64,000 bases of DNA from Bradyrhizobium sp. B097 (GCF_038957035.1 NZ_CP152412.1:620001-684000), one strand, 5' to 3'. Shown: positions 43,196 to 52,557, numbered from the stretch's first letter. A program made the numbers and translations. Notes: a model not told the origin generated them from the sequence alone.

Positions 43196-43845
43196 CGGCG
43201 CCGCTCCTCGATCAGGCGCACCATGGCGGCACGCAGCTCCGGCATGCCGTCGCCGGTGCGCGACGAGGTCACAAGCACTTCGGGGAACGCGGCGGGATGT
43301 TTTGCGAGCTTCGCGATGGTTTCGGCGGTGACGGTCTTGAGTTCGCCGGCCCTGACCTGGTCGGCCTTGGTCAGCACGACCTGGTAGCTGACCGCGGACT
43401 TGTCCAGCGTCTTCAGCACGTCTTGATCGACGTCCTTGATGCCGTGGCGGGCGTCGATCAAGACATAGACCCGCGCCAGCGTCGCGCGCCCGAGCAGGAA
43501 TTTGTGGATCAGCGCGGTCCATGACGCCACCTTGGTCTTCGGCGCCGAAGCGTAGCCGTAACCGGGCATGTCGACGAGACGAATGTCCGCGTTTTCCGGG
43601 CCCTCGAAGAAGATCAGTTCCTGGGTGCGGCCCGGCGTATGCGAGGTGCGAGCGAGCGCATTGCGGCCGGTCAGCGCGTTGATCAGGCTCGACTTGCCGA
43701 CATTGGAGCGGCCGGCAAAGGCGACCTCGAGACCGGCCATCGGCGGCAGCGTCTCGATCGAGGGCGAGGCCCAGATGAAGCGCCAGTCGCCGGCGAACAG
43801 CTTTCGCCCCTGCTCGATCAGCTCCGCATCAGATTCGGCGGTCAT
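43192..43845 (-). CDS. engB: Ribosome biogenesis GTPase YihA/YsxC
   Basis: 217 residues. G1 AFAGRSNVGKSSLINALTGR (43-62), G3 LVDMPGYGYASA, G4 VLTKADQV. It assists large-subunit assembly. The gene is downstream of yidC on the same strand, with repeats between, as in many alphaproteobacteria. ATGA overlap with DUF423. Confidence 0.96.
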   Translation of the reverse strand: MTAESDAELIEQGRKLFAGDWRFIWASPSIETLPPMAGLEVAFAGRSNVGKSSLINALTGRNALARTSHTPGRTQELIFFEGPENADIRLVDMPGYGYASAPKTKVASWTALIHKFLLGRATLARVYVLIDARHGIKDVDQDVLKTLDKSAVSYQVVLTKADQVRAGELKTVTAETIAKLAKHPAAFPEVLVTSSRTGDGMPELRAAMVRLIEERRR

Positions 43846-43952
43846 GCGAAGGATCCCATTTCATCGTGGCCGGGCAAAAGCCCGAAGCGCAGCTTTGGCG
43901 TAAGACGACCCGGCCATCCGCGTCAACGTTTTGCTGGCCGCCAAATATGTCG

Positions 43953-43975
43953 ATGCCCGGCGCAAGGCCGGGCAT
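43953..43975. repeat. Hairpin between yidC and engB
   Basis: ATGCCCGGC-GCAAG-GCCGGGCAT, a perfect 9-bp stem. The adjacent bases 43863-43922 (TCGTGGCCGGGCAAAAGCCC to GACCCGGCCA) are also repeat-like. Confidence 0.6.
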
Positions 43976-44003
43976 GACGCAGTGATAGATCGGGCGCAGG
44001 AAG

Positions 44004-45875
44004 CTATGTCGGCTTCTTGGCGAAGGTCGACTTCAGATTGTCGAATAACTCCACCTTCACGCCGTTCTTGCGCATGATGAAGCTCTGCTGCAGCACGGAG
44101 AGCGTGTTGTTCCAGGCCCAGTAGATCACGAGACCCGCCGGGAAGCCGGCCAGCATGAAGGTGAAGATCAGCGGCATCCAGTCGAAGATCATCTTCTGGG
44201 TCGGATCCGGCGGCGCCGGGTTGAGCTTCATCTGGACCCACATCGTGATGCCCATGATGATCGGCCAGATACCCATCACCAGATAGGCGCCGAAATGCGG
44301 TCCGAGCAGCGCGATCGGATCGAACGGAACGAGCCCGAACAGTGTGAACAGATTGGTCGGATCGGGCGCGGAGAGGTCCTTGATCCAGCCGAAGAACGGC
44401 GCGTGCCGCATTTCGATGGTGATGAACAGCACCTTGTAGAGCGAGAAGAACACCGGGATCTGCAAGGCGACGGGAAGACAACCGGCGATCGGGTTGATCT
44501 TCTCCTTCTTGTAGATCTCCATCATCTCCTGCTGCTGCTTCACGCGGTCGTCAGGATAGCGCTCCTTCAGCGCGGCCAGCTGCGGCTGCACCGACTTCAT
44601 CTTCGCCATCGAGGCGTAGGACTTGTTGGCGAGCGGGAAGAACAGTAGCTTCACGATCACGGTCACCAAGAGGATCGCGATGCCGAAATTGCCGACCAGG
44701 CGATAGAACCAGTCGAGCGCCAGGAACATCGGCTTGGTGATGAAGTAGAAATGGCCCCAGTCGATCAGGAGATCGAAATGGTTGAGGCCGAGCTGCTTGT
44801 TGTAGCCGCCGAAGCCGACCAGCGGGAAGTTGAGGCCGACCGTGGCGGCCTCCTTCGCGCCGGCGAACAGCCGCGCATTGGCAACGCCGGTGCCGCCGAT
44901 CGGAATGGTCTGCGCGCCGAGCATGTAGTCGGCCTGATAGCGCTTGTCGCCGGTGGTAAAGCGGGCGGTGTCCAGCGTCGCATTGGTTTCCGGCAGCAGC
45001 GCGGTGGCCCAGTATTTGTCGGTGATGCCGAGCCAGCCGTCGGTGACCTTCGAGAACACGACGCCGCGCGAATTTCCGCCGGTCGGGGTCTTGGCCTCGT
45101 CGAGGTTCTTGTAGGTGTATTCCTGCAGGCCCTGTTCGCCGAGATAGCCGATCGGGCCTTCGTGCAGGATCGCGTAGCCGGAGACCGGCGGCTTGCCGCC
45201 GCGCGAGATCAGGCCGAACGGATACAGCGTCACCGGCGCGCTGCCTTGATTGTTGACCTCATCCTTGATGCTGAAGAGGTAGCGATCGTCGATCGAGATT
45301 GTGCGGCGGAAGGTCAGGCCCTGGCCGTTCTCATATTTCAGAATCACCGGGGTGCTCGGCGACAGGCTGTTCGATCCTTCCTGCTGCCAGACGGTTTCGG
45401 CATCAGGCGTCTTCACCGACGAGCCGTTGGCGGTCAGCCACAGGAATTCGGCATAATAAGGCTCGGCGGTGCCCGACGGCGACAGCAGCACGACGGCCGG
45501 CGATGTGGGGTCGACGGTCTCGCGGAACTGAACCAGCGCCAGATCGTCGATCCGGGCGCCCTTCAGCGCGATGCTGCCGATGACGCGTGGGCTCTCGATC
45601 TTGATGCGCGGGCCGGCCGCGAGCACCGTCTCGCGGCTCGCCACCGGAGCGTCGGCGCCGGGCGCGGCGGCTGTCGGTGACGGCGTCGCGGAGCTTCCGG
45701 GAGCGGCGCCGGGAGCAGCACCAGGGGTCGCCTGCGGTGCCGGCTTCAACAGCTCGGCCTGGCGCTGCGCCTCGCGCTGCTTCTCCATCTGCGGCACGTT
45801 ATAGAAATATTGCCAGGCGATCAGGACGAGGCCCGACAGAATGACGGCGATGATCGTGTTGCGGTTGTCGGACAT
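44004..45875 (-). CDS. yidC: Membrane protein insertase YidC
   Basis: 623 residues, the long Gram-negative form. N-terminal helix RNTIIAVILSGLVLIAWQYF (5-24), a Pro/Ala-rich linker (about 45-75), a large periplasmic beta domain (about 80-360), then the five-helix core with the conserved Arg-bearing groove and QQEMMEIYKKEKINPIAGCL. It inserts and folds membrane proteins with or without SecYEG. It starts 3 bp after rnpA; part of rpmH-rnpA-yidC. Confidence 0.97.
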   Translation of the reverse strand: MSDNRNTIIAVILSGLVLIAWQYFYNVPQMEKQREAQRQAELLKPAPQATPGAAPGAAPGSSATPSPTAAAPGADAPVASRETVLAAGPRIKIESPRVIGSIALKGARIDDLALVQFRETVDPTSPAVVLLSPSGTAEPYYAEFLWLTANGSSVKTPDAETVWQQEGSNSLSPSTPVILKYENGQGLTFRRTISIDDRYLFSIKDEVNNQGSAPVTLYPFGLISRGGKPPVSGYAILHEGPIGYLGEQGLQEYTYKNLDEAKTPTGGNSRGVVFSKVTDGWLGITDKYWATALLPETNATLDTARFTTGDKRYQADYMLGAQTIPIGGTGVANARLFAGAKEAATVGLNFPLVGFGGYNKQLGLNHFDLLIDWGHFYFITKPMFLALDWFYRLVGNFGIAILLVTVIVKLLFFPLANKSYASMAKMKSVQPQLAALKERYPDDRVKQQQEMMEIYKKEKINPIAGCLPVALQIPVFFSLYKVLFITIEMRHAPFFGWIKDLSAPDPTNLFTLFGLVPFDPIALLGPHFGAYLVMGIWPIIMGITMWVQMKLNPAPPDPTQKMIFDWMPLIFTFMLAGFPAGLVIYWAWNNTLSVLQQSFIMRKNGVKVELFDNLKSTFAKKPT

Positions 45876-45878
45876 CTC

Positions 45879-46289
45879 TTAGGGTCTCGTCATTCCATTC
45901 GGATTGGGAGCGCTCTTGTTACCCGCCTTGTTGGTACCCGTCTTGTTGGTACCAGCATTGGGCGCAGGCCGGTCGAGGCGGCGCAGCGCCGACCGCAGGT
46001 CGTCAATCATGGTCGCAAAGTCGCGGGTCAGCGCGTCACGACGGCCGACTAGCACATAATCATGGTGCGGCCGCATGAATACGGCATCGACCCGTCTTAT
46101 CACTTCGCGAAGCCGGCGGCGGATGCGATTGCGCTCGGTCGCGGTGCCGTTCTTCTTGGTGACGGTATAGCCGACGCGGATCGGGCCCTGATCGTCGCGA
46201 CGGCGGCCCTGCAGCACAAAAGCTGCGGTATTCGCCCGTGCGCCATTGGCAACGGCGAGGAAATCCGCCCGCTGCCTCAGCCGATCCAT
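45879..46289 (-). CDS. rnpA: Ribonuclease P protein component
   Basis: 136 residues from ATG at 46289 (MDRLRQRADFLAVANGARAN). The RNR box is ERNRIRRRLREVIR (about 51-64). It binds RNase P RNA for tRNA 5' processing. The C-terminal tail has a small tandem repeat (GTNKTGTNKAGNKS) from a 15-base DNA repeat at about 45915-45950, which is unusual and probably unstructured. Confidence 0.95.
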   Translation of the reverse strand: MDRLRQRADFLAVANGARANTAAFVLQGRRRDDQGPIRVGYTVTKKNGTATERNRIRRRLREVIRRVDAVFMRPHHDYVLVGRRDALTRDFATMIDDLRSALRRLDRPAPNAGTNKTGTNKAGNKSAPNPNGMTRP

Positions 46290-46321
46290 ATTGGGTATCT
46301 CCGGAGAGGAGACGTCCGGGC

Positions 46322-46456
46322 TCAGGCGCTCAGGCGCTTGCGGCCGCGCGCACGGCGCGCAGCGAGGACCTTGCGGCCGCCGGCCGTGGCGAGACGGGCG
46401 CGGAAGCCGTGACGGCGCTTGCGCACCAGTTTGCTGGGTTGATAAGTCCGCTTCAC
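46322..46456 (-). CDS. rpmH: 50S ribosomal protein L34
   Basis: 44 residues from a GTG start at 46456 with GGAGAA eight bases upstream. The sequence begins [20 protein letters not shown] (GTG read as Met) and ends KRLSA, a full L34. First gene of the rpmH-rnpA-yidC operon. Confidence 0.97.
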   Translation of the reverse strand: MKRTYQPSKLVRKRRHGFRARLATAGGRKVLAARRARGRKRLSA

Positions 46457-46597
46457 GGGTAATTCTCCGCTGACCGGGCAATTTGCCGTTGTATTGAGAT
46501 GGAGTCCGATGATGCTGGCAGGCCCAAGCGAGCCGATTACGGCCCCAAATGAGCCGCCCCCGGTCAAGAACCGGGCCATCGCGGACAGTTGGCGCGG

Positions 46598-46626
46598 CTT
46601 ATAAGCGAGCGCCCTGTTTTCGTCAA
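46598..46626 (-). promoter_or_regulatory. Sigma-70-type promoter for rpmH-rnpA-yidC
   Basis: On the minus strand, TTGACG (46626-46621), a 17-bp spacer and TATAAG (46603-46598) form a close match to consensus. Transcription would start near 46590, giving a leader of about 135 bases before rpmH. Confidence 0.7.
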
Positions 46627-46820
46627 TGTCACAGGGCGTCGCAAAGAGGCTTCTTTGAAACGTCGCAATTGGGGCGAATATAACTGTTTTCGCGGGGTTT
46701 TTGACGGTGAGGAGCGCTTTGGGGCGTTCGGGGAACCGCCGACATTAGCGATCCGTAATTTGACCGGCTTGGGGGCCGGGCCGCATCTTCCGACCCCTAA
46801 GCCCAACAAGGCCTTATCTT

Positions 46821-48299
46821 GTGGCTCTAACTGACGATCAGGCGACCGCGCAGAAGCAGCGGCCCAAGCCGCCCCTTCGGCTCGGGCTGTCCGGCAAGCT
46901 TTTGCTGCTGACGATCCCCCTGGTGATGATCGCCGGGCTCCTGATCTACGTGCCGGCGATCGCCAACTTCCGGATGAACCGGCTCAATGACCGCCTGGCT
47001 GCCGCCAACACCGCGGCGCTGGTGCTCGATGCCGCCCCCTCCGGCCTGGTGCCGGATTCGCTGGCGCGGCAGATCCTGACCAGCATCGGCGCCCGCGCCG
47101 TCGCCATCAAGCTCGGCCAGCAGCGCCGCCTGCTCGCCAGCGCCGACCTGCCGGCCGCGATCGACCATGATGTCGACATGCGGGCCATGACGGTGTGGTC
47201 GGCGATCGTCGATGCCTTCGAGATCATGCTCGAGCACGGTGACCAGACCATCCGCGTGGTCGGGCCCGCGCCGGGCCAGGCGCAATTCATCGAGGTCGTG
47301 ATCGACGAGAAACCGTTGCGGCAGGCGATGTACCGTTTCTCGCGCAACGTTCTGGTGGTCGCGCTCCTGATCGCCGGCCTGACCGCCGGCCTGGTCTATC
47401 TGGCGCTGCATTACCTGTTCGTTCGCCCGATGCGGCGGCTGACCGCGAGCCTGGTCGGCTTCCACGAGAATCCGGAGAGTTCGGCGCGAATCATCGTGCC
47501 CAGCCAGCGCGGCGACGAGATCGGCGTTGCCGAGCGCGAGCTGTCGGACATGCAGCGCGACCTCGTCTCGATGCTGCATCAGAAGAGCCGGCTTGCCGCG
47601 CTCGGGCTCGCCGTCTCCAAGATCAATCACGACCTGCGCAACCTGCTGGCGTCCTCGCAATTGCTGTCGGACCAGCTCGCCAGCGTACCTGATCCGCGGG
47701 TGCAGCGCTTCGCGCCGAAACTGCTGCGCTCGCTGGAGCGCGCCATCGCCTTCTGCCAGTCGACCTTGTCCTATGGCCGCGCCCAGGAGGCGGCACCCGA
47801 CCGCCGCGTCATCATGGTGGAGCCTGCGGTCGCCGAGGTGCGCGAGTCCGCCGGACTTGCAACCGATGTCTCGATCACCTGGATCTGCGCGATCGAGCGC
47901 GGCCTCACCATCGACGCCGATCCGGACCAGCTGTTCCGCGTGCTGCTCAATTTGGTGCGCAACGCGACCCAGGCCCTGGAAAGCCGGCCGGACAGCGATG
48001 GCGGTGCCCAGCAGATCCGCATCACCGGCCGCCGCGAGGGCACGGTTGCGATCATCGAGGTCTCCGACACCGGCCCCGGCGTGCCGGCCAAGGCGCGCGA
48101 GCATCTGTTCGAGGCGTTCCAGACCTCCGGCCGCCCCGGCGGCAGTGGATTGGGCCTTGCGATCGCCGCCGAGCTGATCCGCGCCCATGGCGGCCATATC
48201 CATCTGGTCGAGGGCACCATCGGCGCCACGTTCCAGATCTCGATCCCGGATCGCCCGGTGGAACTACTGTCGGTCCGCAGTGAGCGGGCGAGGGCCTGA
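46821..48299 (+). CDS. Sensor histidine kinase, orphan
   Basis: 492 residues from GTG at 46821. Two membrane helices (about 26-48 and 176-200) flank a 125-residue periplasmic sensor; a HAMP-like segment follows. The H-box is SKINHDLRNLLASSQLLSDQ with His270. The ATPase has NLVRNATQALES (N box), ISDTGPGVP-type G1 (VSDTGPGVPAKA) and GGSGLGLAIAAELIRAHGG (G2). No response regulator gene adjoins. The signal is unknown. Confidence 0.92.
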   Translation: MALTDDQATAQKQRPKPPLRLGLSGKLLLLTIPLVMIAGLLIYVPAIANFRMNRLNDRLAAANTAALVLDAAPSGLVPDSLARQILTSIGARAVAIKLGQQRRLLASADLPAAIDHDVDMRAMTVWSAIVDAFEIMLEHGDQTIRVVGPAPGQAQFIEVVIDEKPLRQAMYRFSRNVLVVALLIAGLTAGLVYLALHYLFVRPMRRLTASLVGFHENPESSARIIVPSQRGDEIGVAERELSDMQRDLVSMLHQKSRLAALGLAVSKINHDLRNLLASSQLLSDQLASVPDPRVQRFAPKLLRSLERAIAFCQSTLSYGRAQEAAPDRRVIMVEPAVAEVRESAGLATDVSITWICAIERGLTIDADPDQLFRVLLNLVRNATQALESRPDSDGGAQQIRITGRREGTVAIIEVSDTGPGVPAKAREHLFEAFQTSGRPGGSGLGLAIAAELIRAHGGHIHLVEGTIGATFQISIPDRPVELLSVRSERARA

Positions 48300-48451
48300 G
48301 GCCATTCCGGTAACCCAGGGCGGCTATGACAGCGGCCGAAATTGGCGCTTCCAGACCTTGCCAACCGGACCGGGAGCCTGTAGCTAGAGCGCTCTTTCGC
48401 GACGCTCCGGGGCTCCCGGAGCCGTGCGGGCTTTAGGCCCACCGCGAAAAT

Positions 48452-48528
48452 GCGCCCGTAGCTCAGCTGGATAGAGCATCAGACTACGAATCTGAGGGTC
48501 GGACGTTCGAATCGTTCCGGGCGCGCCA
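48452..48528 (+). tRNA. tRNA-Arg (anticodon ACG)
   Basis: 77 bases with encoded CCA. The acceptor GCGCCCG pairs with CGGGCGC (48518-48524); D arm GCTCAGCTGGATAGAGC; anticodon loop GACTACGAATC with ACG; T arm GTTCGAATC. It reads CGU and, after inosine editing, CGC and CGA. It lies downstream of the histidine kinase gene. Confidence 0.97.
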
Positions 48529-48722
48529 TTCAACTTTGTTTTCATTGGAGTTTCGCGTTGCGTGCCGGGCTTGCTGCCCGGCAAGGGCATTGGCCGCGCC
48601 GCGATTTCCAGTTGTCGGGGTGTCGCGGCCATCAAATGTTTGTGCGATGCGGCATCATCTTTATTGCATTGCAACAAAGTGAGCCTACCTCTGCGCCTCG
48701 AGACCCATCGAGGAGCCTTCAA

Positions 48723-48989
48723 GTGACCAAGATTTCCCTTTCCATCATTGCCGCCACTCTCGCGATCGCGAGTGCAACGGTCGCGTCCGCCGCCGAGCTT
48801 CCGACGTTCGAAGCCGGTGGATTGCCGATCTCGCCGGTGCAGGCTGGCGTGCTTGGCGCCGCCAACGTCCACGAGCAGGCAGCGGCCGCCGCGACGGCGG
48901 CCACGCCGCATCAGCTCCACGTCCTGACGCCGCGAAGCAAGGTCACGACTGCGCGGGCTTCGCTCCCGGCGGACCGCTCGCTGCACTAA
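48723..48989 (+). CDS. Small exported protein of unknown function
   Basis: 88 residues from GTG at 48723, which has GAGGAG nine bases upstream. Signal peptide 1-23 (ISLSIIAATLAIASATVASA). The mature part is short, Ala- and Thr-rich, without Cys or a recognised domain. A terminator follows, so it is probably a separate transcript or follows the tRNA. Confidence 0.65.
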   Translation: MTKISLSIIAATLAIASATVASAAELPTFEAGGLPISPVQAGVLGAANVHEQAAAAATAATPHQLHVLTPRSKVTTARASLPADRSLH

Positions 48990-49015
48990 CCGGCATCGCC
49001 GAACCCTTGGAGAGA

Positions 49016-49041
49016 GCCCGCGACGACGTTGCGGGCTTTTT
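49016..49041 (+). terminator. Intrinsic terminator after the small exported-protein gene
   Basis: GCCCGC (49016-49021), loop GACGACGTT, GCGGGC (49031-49036), then five T (49037-49041). A clear stem and T-run on the plus strand, 27 bp after the stop codon. Confidence 0.85.
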
Positions 49042-49359
49042 CGTCCCGCACAAGTCGTGGCGTGCTTAAACAGAATTGAGCTCGCGCGTAGAACGATCAG
49101 CTCCGTTATCTCCGGGCCAACGGTTTGCCTAGCCGCCGCGCAGAAGCAGCAAACGCGTCCGACATTTTTGATCGAGCAGGCATCAGCCGCATCAGCCGCG
49201 ACGGCCCGTCAGAATCGGGCTCAAGGGCGAGGCGGACGCCCGTAAAAACCCTGCTTGCGCGCGCCCGACCGTTGAGCAAAAAATAAGGTTTTTAGCTTAT
49301 AGGGGACGGAGTGTTTTTATTCCTTTTGTCCATCCTATTAAATCGGCGAGTCATCCCTC
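49042..49359. other. Intergenic stretch, partly AT-rich
   Basis: About 320 bp with no supported gene. The last 80 bases before the next start (AAAAAATAAGGTTTTTAGC and TTTTTATTCCTTTTG) are markedly AT-rich for this chromosome and probably hold the promoter of the fatty-acid-hydroxylase gene. Confidence 0.55.
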
Positions 49360-50160
49360 ATGCCGAGTGACATCGCAAACGCCGTCTTTTACGCGGCGGT
49401 ATTTCTGGGCATCGTCTATGGCAGTCGCATCCTGGAAAAAAGGTGGCCGATTGCGGACGTTCCTTACCCCGAGTTTCGTGATGATTGGCTCGCGGTGATC
49501 GTAAGCCTCGGGTTGTCGCACATGCTCGCTCCAGCCGCGGCGATCACCGCGGGCGCAATTGCGAGCTATGCTGGTGTCGGTTGGATCAAGTTACCGACCG
49601 ACGGTTACTGGTGGTACGTCTCTCTCGCAATCGTCGTGGTCGCGCTCGATCTCTACAAGTACACGTACCATCGCCTCCAACACGCGATCCCGTTTCTTTG
49701 GGCGATGCACTCGTTCCATCACAGCGCGAACGGCGTTACGTTCATTACCGGCGGTCGGCATTTCTGGTTTGAGAGGGTGCTGTCCGACGCCTTCCTTCCG
49801 ATTATGGCGATCTTGTTTCGCGTCCCGCCGGACATGGCGATAGCTGTCGGATTTATCTTCTTCATCCCCGATACATGTGCCCATCTCAACGTCCGCATCC
49901 CGCTCGGCCGGTTTGTGACCTGGATCAACAATCCGCAATGGCACCGGATCCATCACTCGATCCATCCCGAGCATCGCGACAAGAACTTTGCGGCCTTCTT
50001 CCCGCTCCTGGACATTTTGTTCGGCACAGCCTGGGTACCGAAGCCGGATGAGTATCCTGCAACGGGCCTCGTGCCCGCCGAGCGAGTGGACATTATCAAC
50101 AGTGTGATCTGGCCAATCCGGCATCTTCGCCATCGGGAGTCTCGGAATGAATTGGGTTAA
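49360..50160 (+). CDS. Fatty acid hydroxylase/sterol desaturase family protein
   Basis: 266 residues with about four membrane helices. The di-iron histidine clusters are visible: YHRLQHAIPFLWAMHSFHHS (about 106-125) with HxxxH and HxxHH, and WHRIHHSIHPEHRDKNF (about 196-212) with HxxHH. It would hydroxylate or desaturate a lipid chain in the membrane with oxygen. Base composition is lower in GC than in neighbours. It overlaps the next small membrane gene by 14 bp. Substrate unknown (sterol-like, hopanoid or fatty acid). Confidence 0.9.
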   Translation: MPSDIANAVFYAAVFLGIVYGSRILEKRWPIADVPYPEFRDDWLAVIVSLGLSHMLAPAAAITAGAIASYAGVGWIKLPTDGYWWYVSLAIVVVALDLYKYTYHRLQHAIPFLWAMHSFHHSANGVTFITGGRHFWFERVLSDAFLPIMAILFRVPPDMAIAVGFIFFIPDTCAHLNVRIPLGRFVTWINNPQWHRIHHSIHPEHRDKNFAAFFPLLDILFGTAWVPKPDEYPATGLVPAERVDIINSVIWPIRHLRHRESRNELG

Positions 50161-50434
50161 AGGTCTTTTGGTGTTCCTCGCCTTGTTGCTGGGATACGCC
50201 GACCTGGTGTCGACCAATGTGATCCTGGATCTCGGATTGGGTGAGTTGAACCCGTTCATGCATCTGGCACAGACATGGTTCGGCGTGTGGTGGCTGGTCC
50301 CCAAGCTCGGTTTGACGTTTCTCGTCACGTGGCTGCTTTGGCGCAGCAACAACGTCTACAATATCGCGCTCGTCGTCGCCTTCTGTTCGACGCCCGTACT
50401 GAACAACCTCGTGGTCATCGCGGGCAATAGCTGA
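50147..50434 (+). CDS. Small membrane protein, DUF5658-like
   Basis: 95 residues with about three membrane helices. Pattern: YADLVSTNVILDLGLGELNP (18-37), then WLVPKLGLTFLVTWLLW. Similar short proteins carry DUF5658 (recognised from pattern only). Its start overlaps the end of the hydroxylase gene, so both are translated from one message and may act together. Function unknown. Confidence 0.65.
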   Translation: MNWVKGLLVFLALLLGYADLVSTNVILDLGLGELNPFMHLAQTWFGVWWLVPKLGLTFLVTWLLWRSNNVYNIALVVAFCSTPVLNNLVVIAGNS

Positions 50435-50610
50435 GCCGGCCGCTTCGTCAGTTGTCGCAACTGGCGAAGCGTTGCCCTGTGCGGACTTTCCATTGCGCTT
50501 GGCCGCCGCGCAGACTTTCGTCGCATCTCGCAGAACCTGCCCGCATCGTCCGACGACAAACATCCTGGAATGACCGATGATCGCGTTCCGGCGGTCCAGG
50601 AGATCGAGTG

Positions 50611-50985
50611 ATGTCGGACAGGTTTGTTCTCGCCTGCATCGTCTGCAGTGCCCTGATCCTGGGGGCCCTCGGTGCGACGGTGCACGCGCAGACGCCGTCG
50701 AGCTGCAAGGAGCCGCGGGCGGGCACCAGCCGCGTCCCGATGCTGTCGCCGCCGCTGGCCAATGTGGTGACGGGCAAGGGACGGCTACAATTCTACTCGG
50801 CGCCGAATCTTCACTGCCCGATCAGCGGCGTGTTCGTGATTCCGAACGACGAGCTCGTCGCCTATGCGCAAACCGATGATGGCTGGTCGTCGGTGATGTA
50901 CCTCAATCGAGGGACGGGCAACGACGTCTCGGGTTGGGTGAGGTCGGCGCGACTGAAGGTAACCGGGACCATCGCTCCGAAGTAA
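50611..50985 (+). CDS. Exported SH3-like protein of unknown function
   Basis: 124 residues from ATG at 50611 (a GTG one codon earlier is possible), with CAGGAGA upstream. Signal peptide 1-27 (ending ATVHAQ). The mature part (KGRLQFYSAPNLHCP, LVAYAQTDDGWSSVMYLN, VSGWVRSARLKV) resembles a bacterial SH3 domain in its GWSSV-GWVRSARL pattern. Two Cys may be linked. Likely a periplasmic wall- or ligand-binding protein; not confirmed. Confidence 0.65.
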   Translation: MSDRFVLACIVCSALILGALGATVHAQTPSSCKEPRAGTSRVPMLSPPLANVVTGKGRLQFYSAPNLHCPISGVFVIPNDELVAYAQTDDGWSSVMYLNRGTGNDVSGWVRSARLKVTGTIAPK

Positions 50986-51060
50986 CGCGTGATCGGGATC
51001 GCAGCGGATGCTGCATGACAGCGAGCGGCGAGCCGGCCGCGACGCATGGGCGTTGCCACC

Positions 51061-52557
51061 TCAATGGATCGCTGCGTACATGATCTTCTCCTCGGTGGCC
51101 TCGACCGCGGAGAATTCCTCGACCACCTTGCCCTGGCGCGAGACCAGGATGCGGTCGGAGAGGGCCATGATCTCGGGCAGATAGGATGAGATCACCACCA
51201 CCGCCTTGCCCTCGTCGGCGAGCTGGTTGATCAGCTCGTGGATCTCGACAATGGCGCCGACATCGACGCCGCGGGTCGGCTCGTCGAAGATGATCAGCTC
51301 GGGCTCCTGCACCAGCGATTTGGCGATCACCACCTTCTGCTGGTTGCCGCCTGAAAGCTCGACCACCCTGGCCTCGTCGCCGATGGCGCGGACCTTGAGC
51401 CGCTGGGTCCAGGTCTTGCCCACCGTGTTGGTCTCGCGCCGCGACAGCATCATTCGGCCGGCGGGAAACTTCGAGAGCAGGCCGAGATAGATGTTGCGGG
51501 CGATCGAGGCGGTCTCGAAGAAGCCCTCGACCTTGCGATCCTCGGTCACATAGGCGATGCCGGCTTTGACCGCCGGCGCCGGAACCCGGTAGCGCACCGG
51601 CTTGTCATGCAGCAGAATCTCGCCGCCGTGGAAGAAGTCGCGCTTCAACACGCCGGATACGATCTTGAAGGTCTCGGTGCGGCCCGCGCCGACCAGCCCG
51701 AACACGCCGGTGATCTGTCCGGCAAACACCGACAGCGAATTGTTCTTCACCATCGGCGCCATCTTGAGGTTCTGCACCGTGAGCACGCGCGCCCCGGCCG
51801 GCCGCACGCTGGTCTTCCGCGCGCCGTACAGCGTGTTGGAGAGGTCGCGCCCGACCATCGCTTGCACGATCGCTGCGCGGTCGAATTTCGCCGCATCGTC
51901 TGTGATGACGTGCTTGCCGTCGCGCAACACGGTGATGCGGTCCGCCAGCAGCAAGGCCTCTTCCAGCGCATGCGAGATGAAGACGATCGAGACGCCGCGC
52001 TTCTTGAGGTCGCGGACGAGGTCGAAGAAGTATTTTTTCTCTTCCGGTGTCAGCGATGCGGTCGGCTCGTCGAAGATGATGACCTTGGCCTTGTGCAGGA
52101 CCGCGCGCGCGATCTCCACCATCTGCTTCTTGGCCGCGCCGAGTCCGCTCACGGTCGCGGTCGGCGTCACGTCGAAATTCAGCGACTGCAGGAATTGCTG
52201 GGCGGCGATGTAGATGCCGCGCAGCCGGTTGTAGAACTTCTCCTGCCCGAGAAACAGGTTCTGCGCCACGGTCATGGTCGGCACCAGGCTGTTCTCCTGG
52301 AACACCATGGCGATGCCGAGATTGCGGGCCTCGAGCGGCGTGCGCGGCGCGACGTCGGAGCCGTCGACCGTCATGCTGCCCGACGTCAACGTCACGACGC
52401 CGGCCATCACCTTGGTCAGCGTCGACTTGCCGGCGCCGTTCTCGCCGACCAGGGCGTGGATCTCGCCGCGGCGCAGCTCGAAGTCCACGCCCTCGATGGC
52501 GGGCACGCCGGCGTAAAGCTTGGTGGCCTTGCGCAGGGACAGCACGGTGTCGCTCAT
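51061..52557 (-). CDS. Sugar ABC transporter ATP-binding protein (double ATPase)
   Basis: 498 residues with two ABC domains, as in RbsA/MglA. The first has HALVGENGAGKSTLTKVMAG (Walker A, about 34-53) and FDEPTASL; the second lacks a full Walker A but has VVELSGGNQQKVVIAKSLVQ (signature) and IFDEPTRGVDVGAIVEIHEL. It powers the two permease subunits encoded upstream. Its start overlaps the SMP-30 gene stop by 4 bp. Last gene of the operon. Confidence 0.94.
   Translation of the reverse strand: MSDTVLSLRKATKLYAGVPAIEGVDFELRRGEIHALVGENGAGKSTLTKVMAGVVTLTSGSMTVDGSDVAPRTPLEARNLGIAMVFQENSLVPTMTVAQNLFLGQEKFYNRLRGIYIAAQQFLQSLNFDVTPTATVSGLGAAKKQMVEIARAVLHKAKVIIFDEPTASLTPEEKKYFFDLVRDLKKRGVSIVFISHALEEALLLADRITVLRDGKHVITDDAAKFDRAAIVQAMVGRDLSNTLYGARKTSVRPAGARVLTVQNLKMAPMVKNNSLSVFAGQITGVFGLVGAGRTETFKIVSGVLKRDFFHGGEILLHDKPVRYRVPAPAVKAGIAYVTEDRKVEGFFETASIARNIYLGLLSKFPAGRMMLSRRETNTVGKTWTQRLKVRAIGDEARVVELSGGNQQKVVIAKSLVQEPELIIFDEPTRGVDVGAIVEIHELINQLADEGKAVVVISSYLPEIMALSDRILVSRQGKVVEEFSAVEATEEKIMYAAIH

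Noticed and set aside
46457..46820. Replication origin near rpmH
   Set aside because: In many bacteria the origin is by rpmH-dnaA, but there is no dnaA, no DnaA-box cluster and no AT-rich unwinding region here; a promoter explains the region better.
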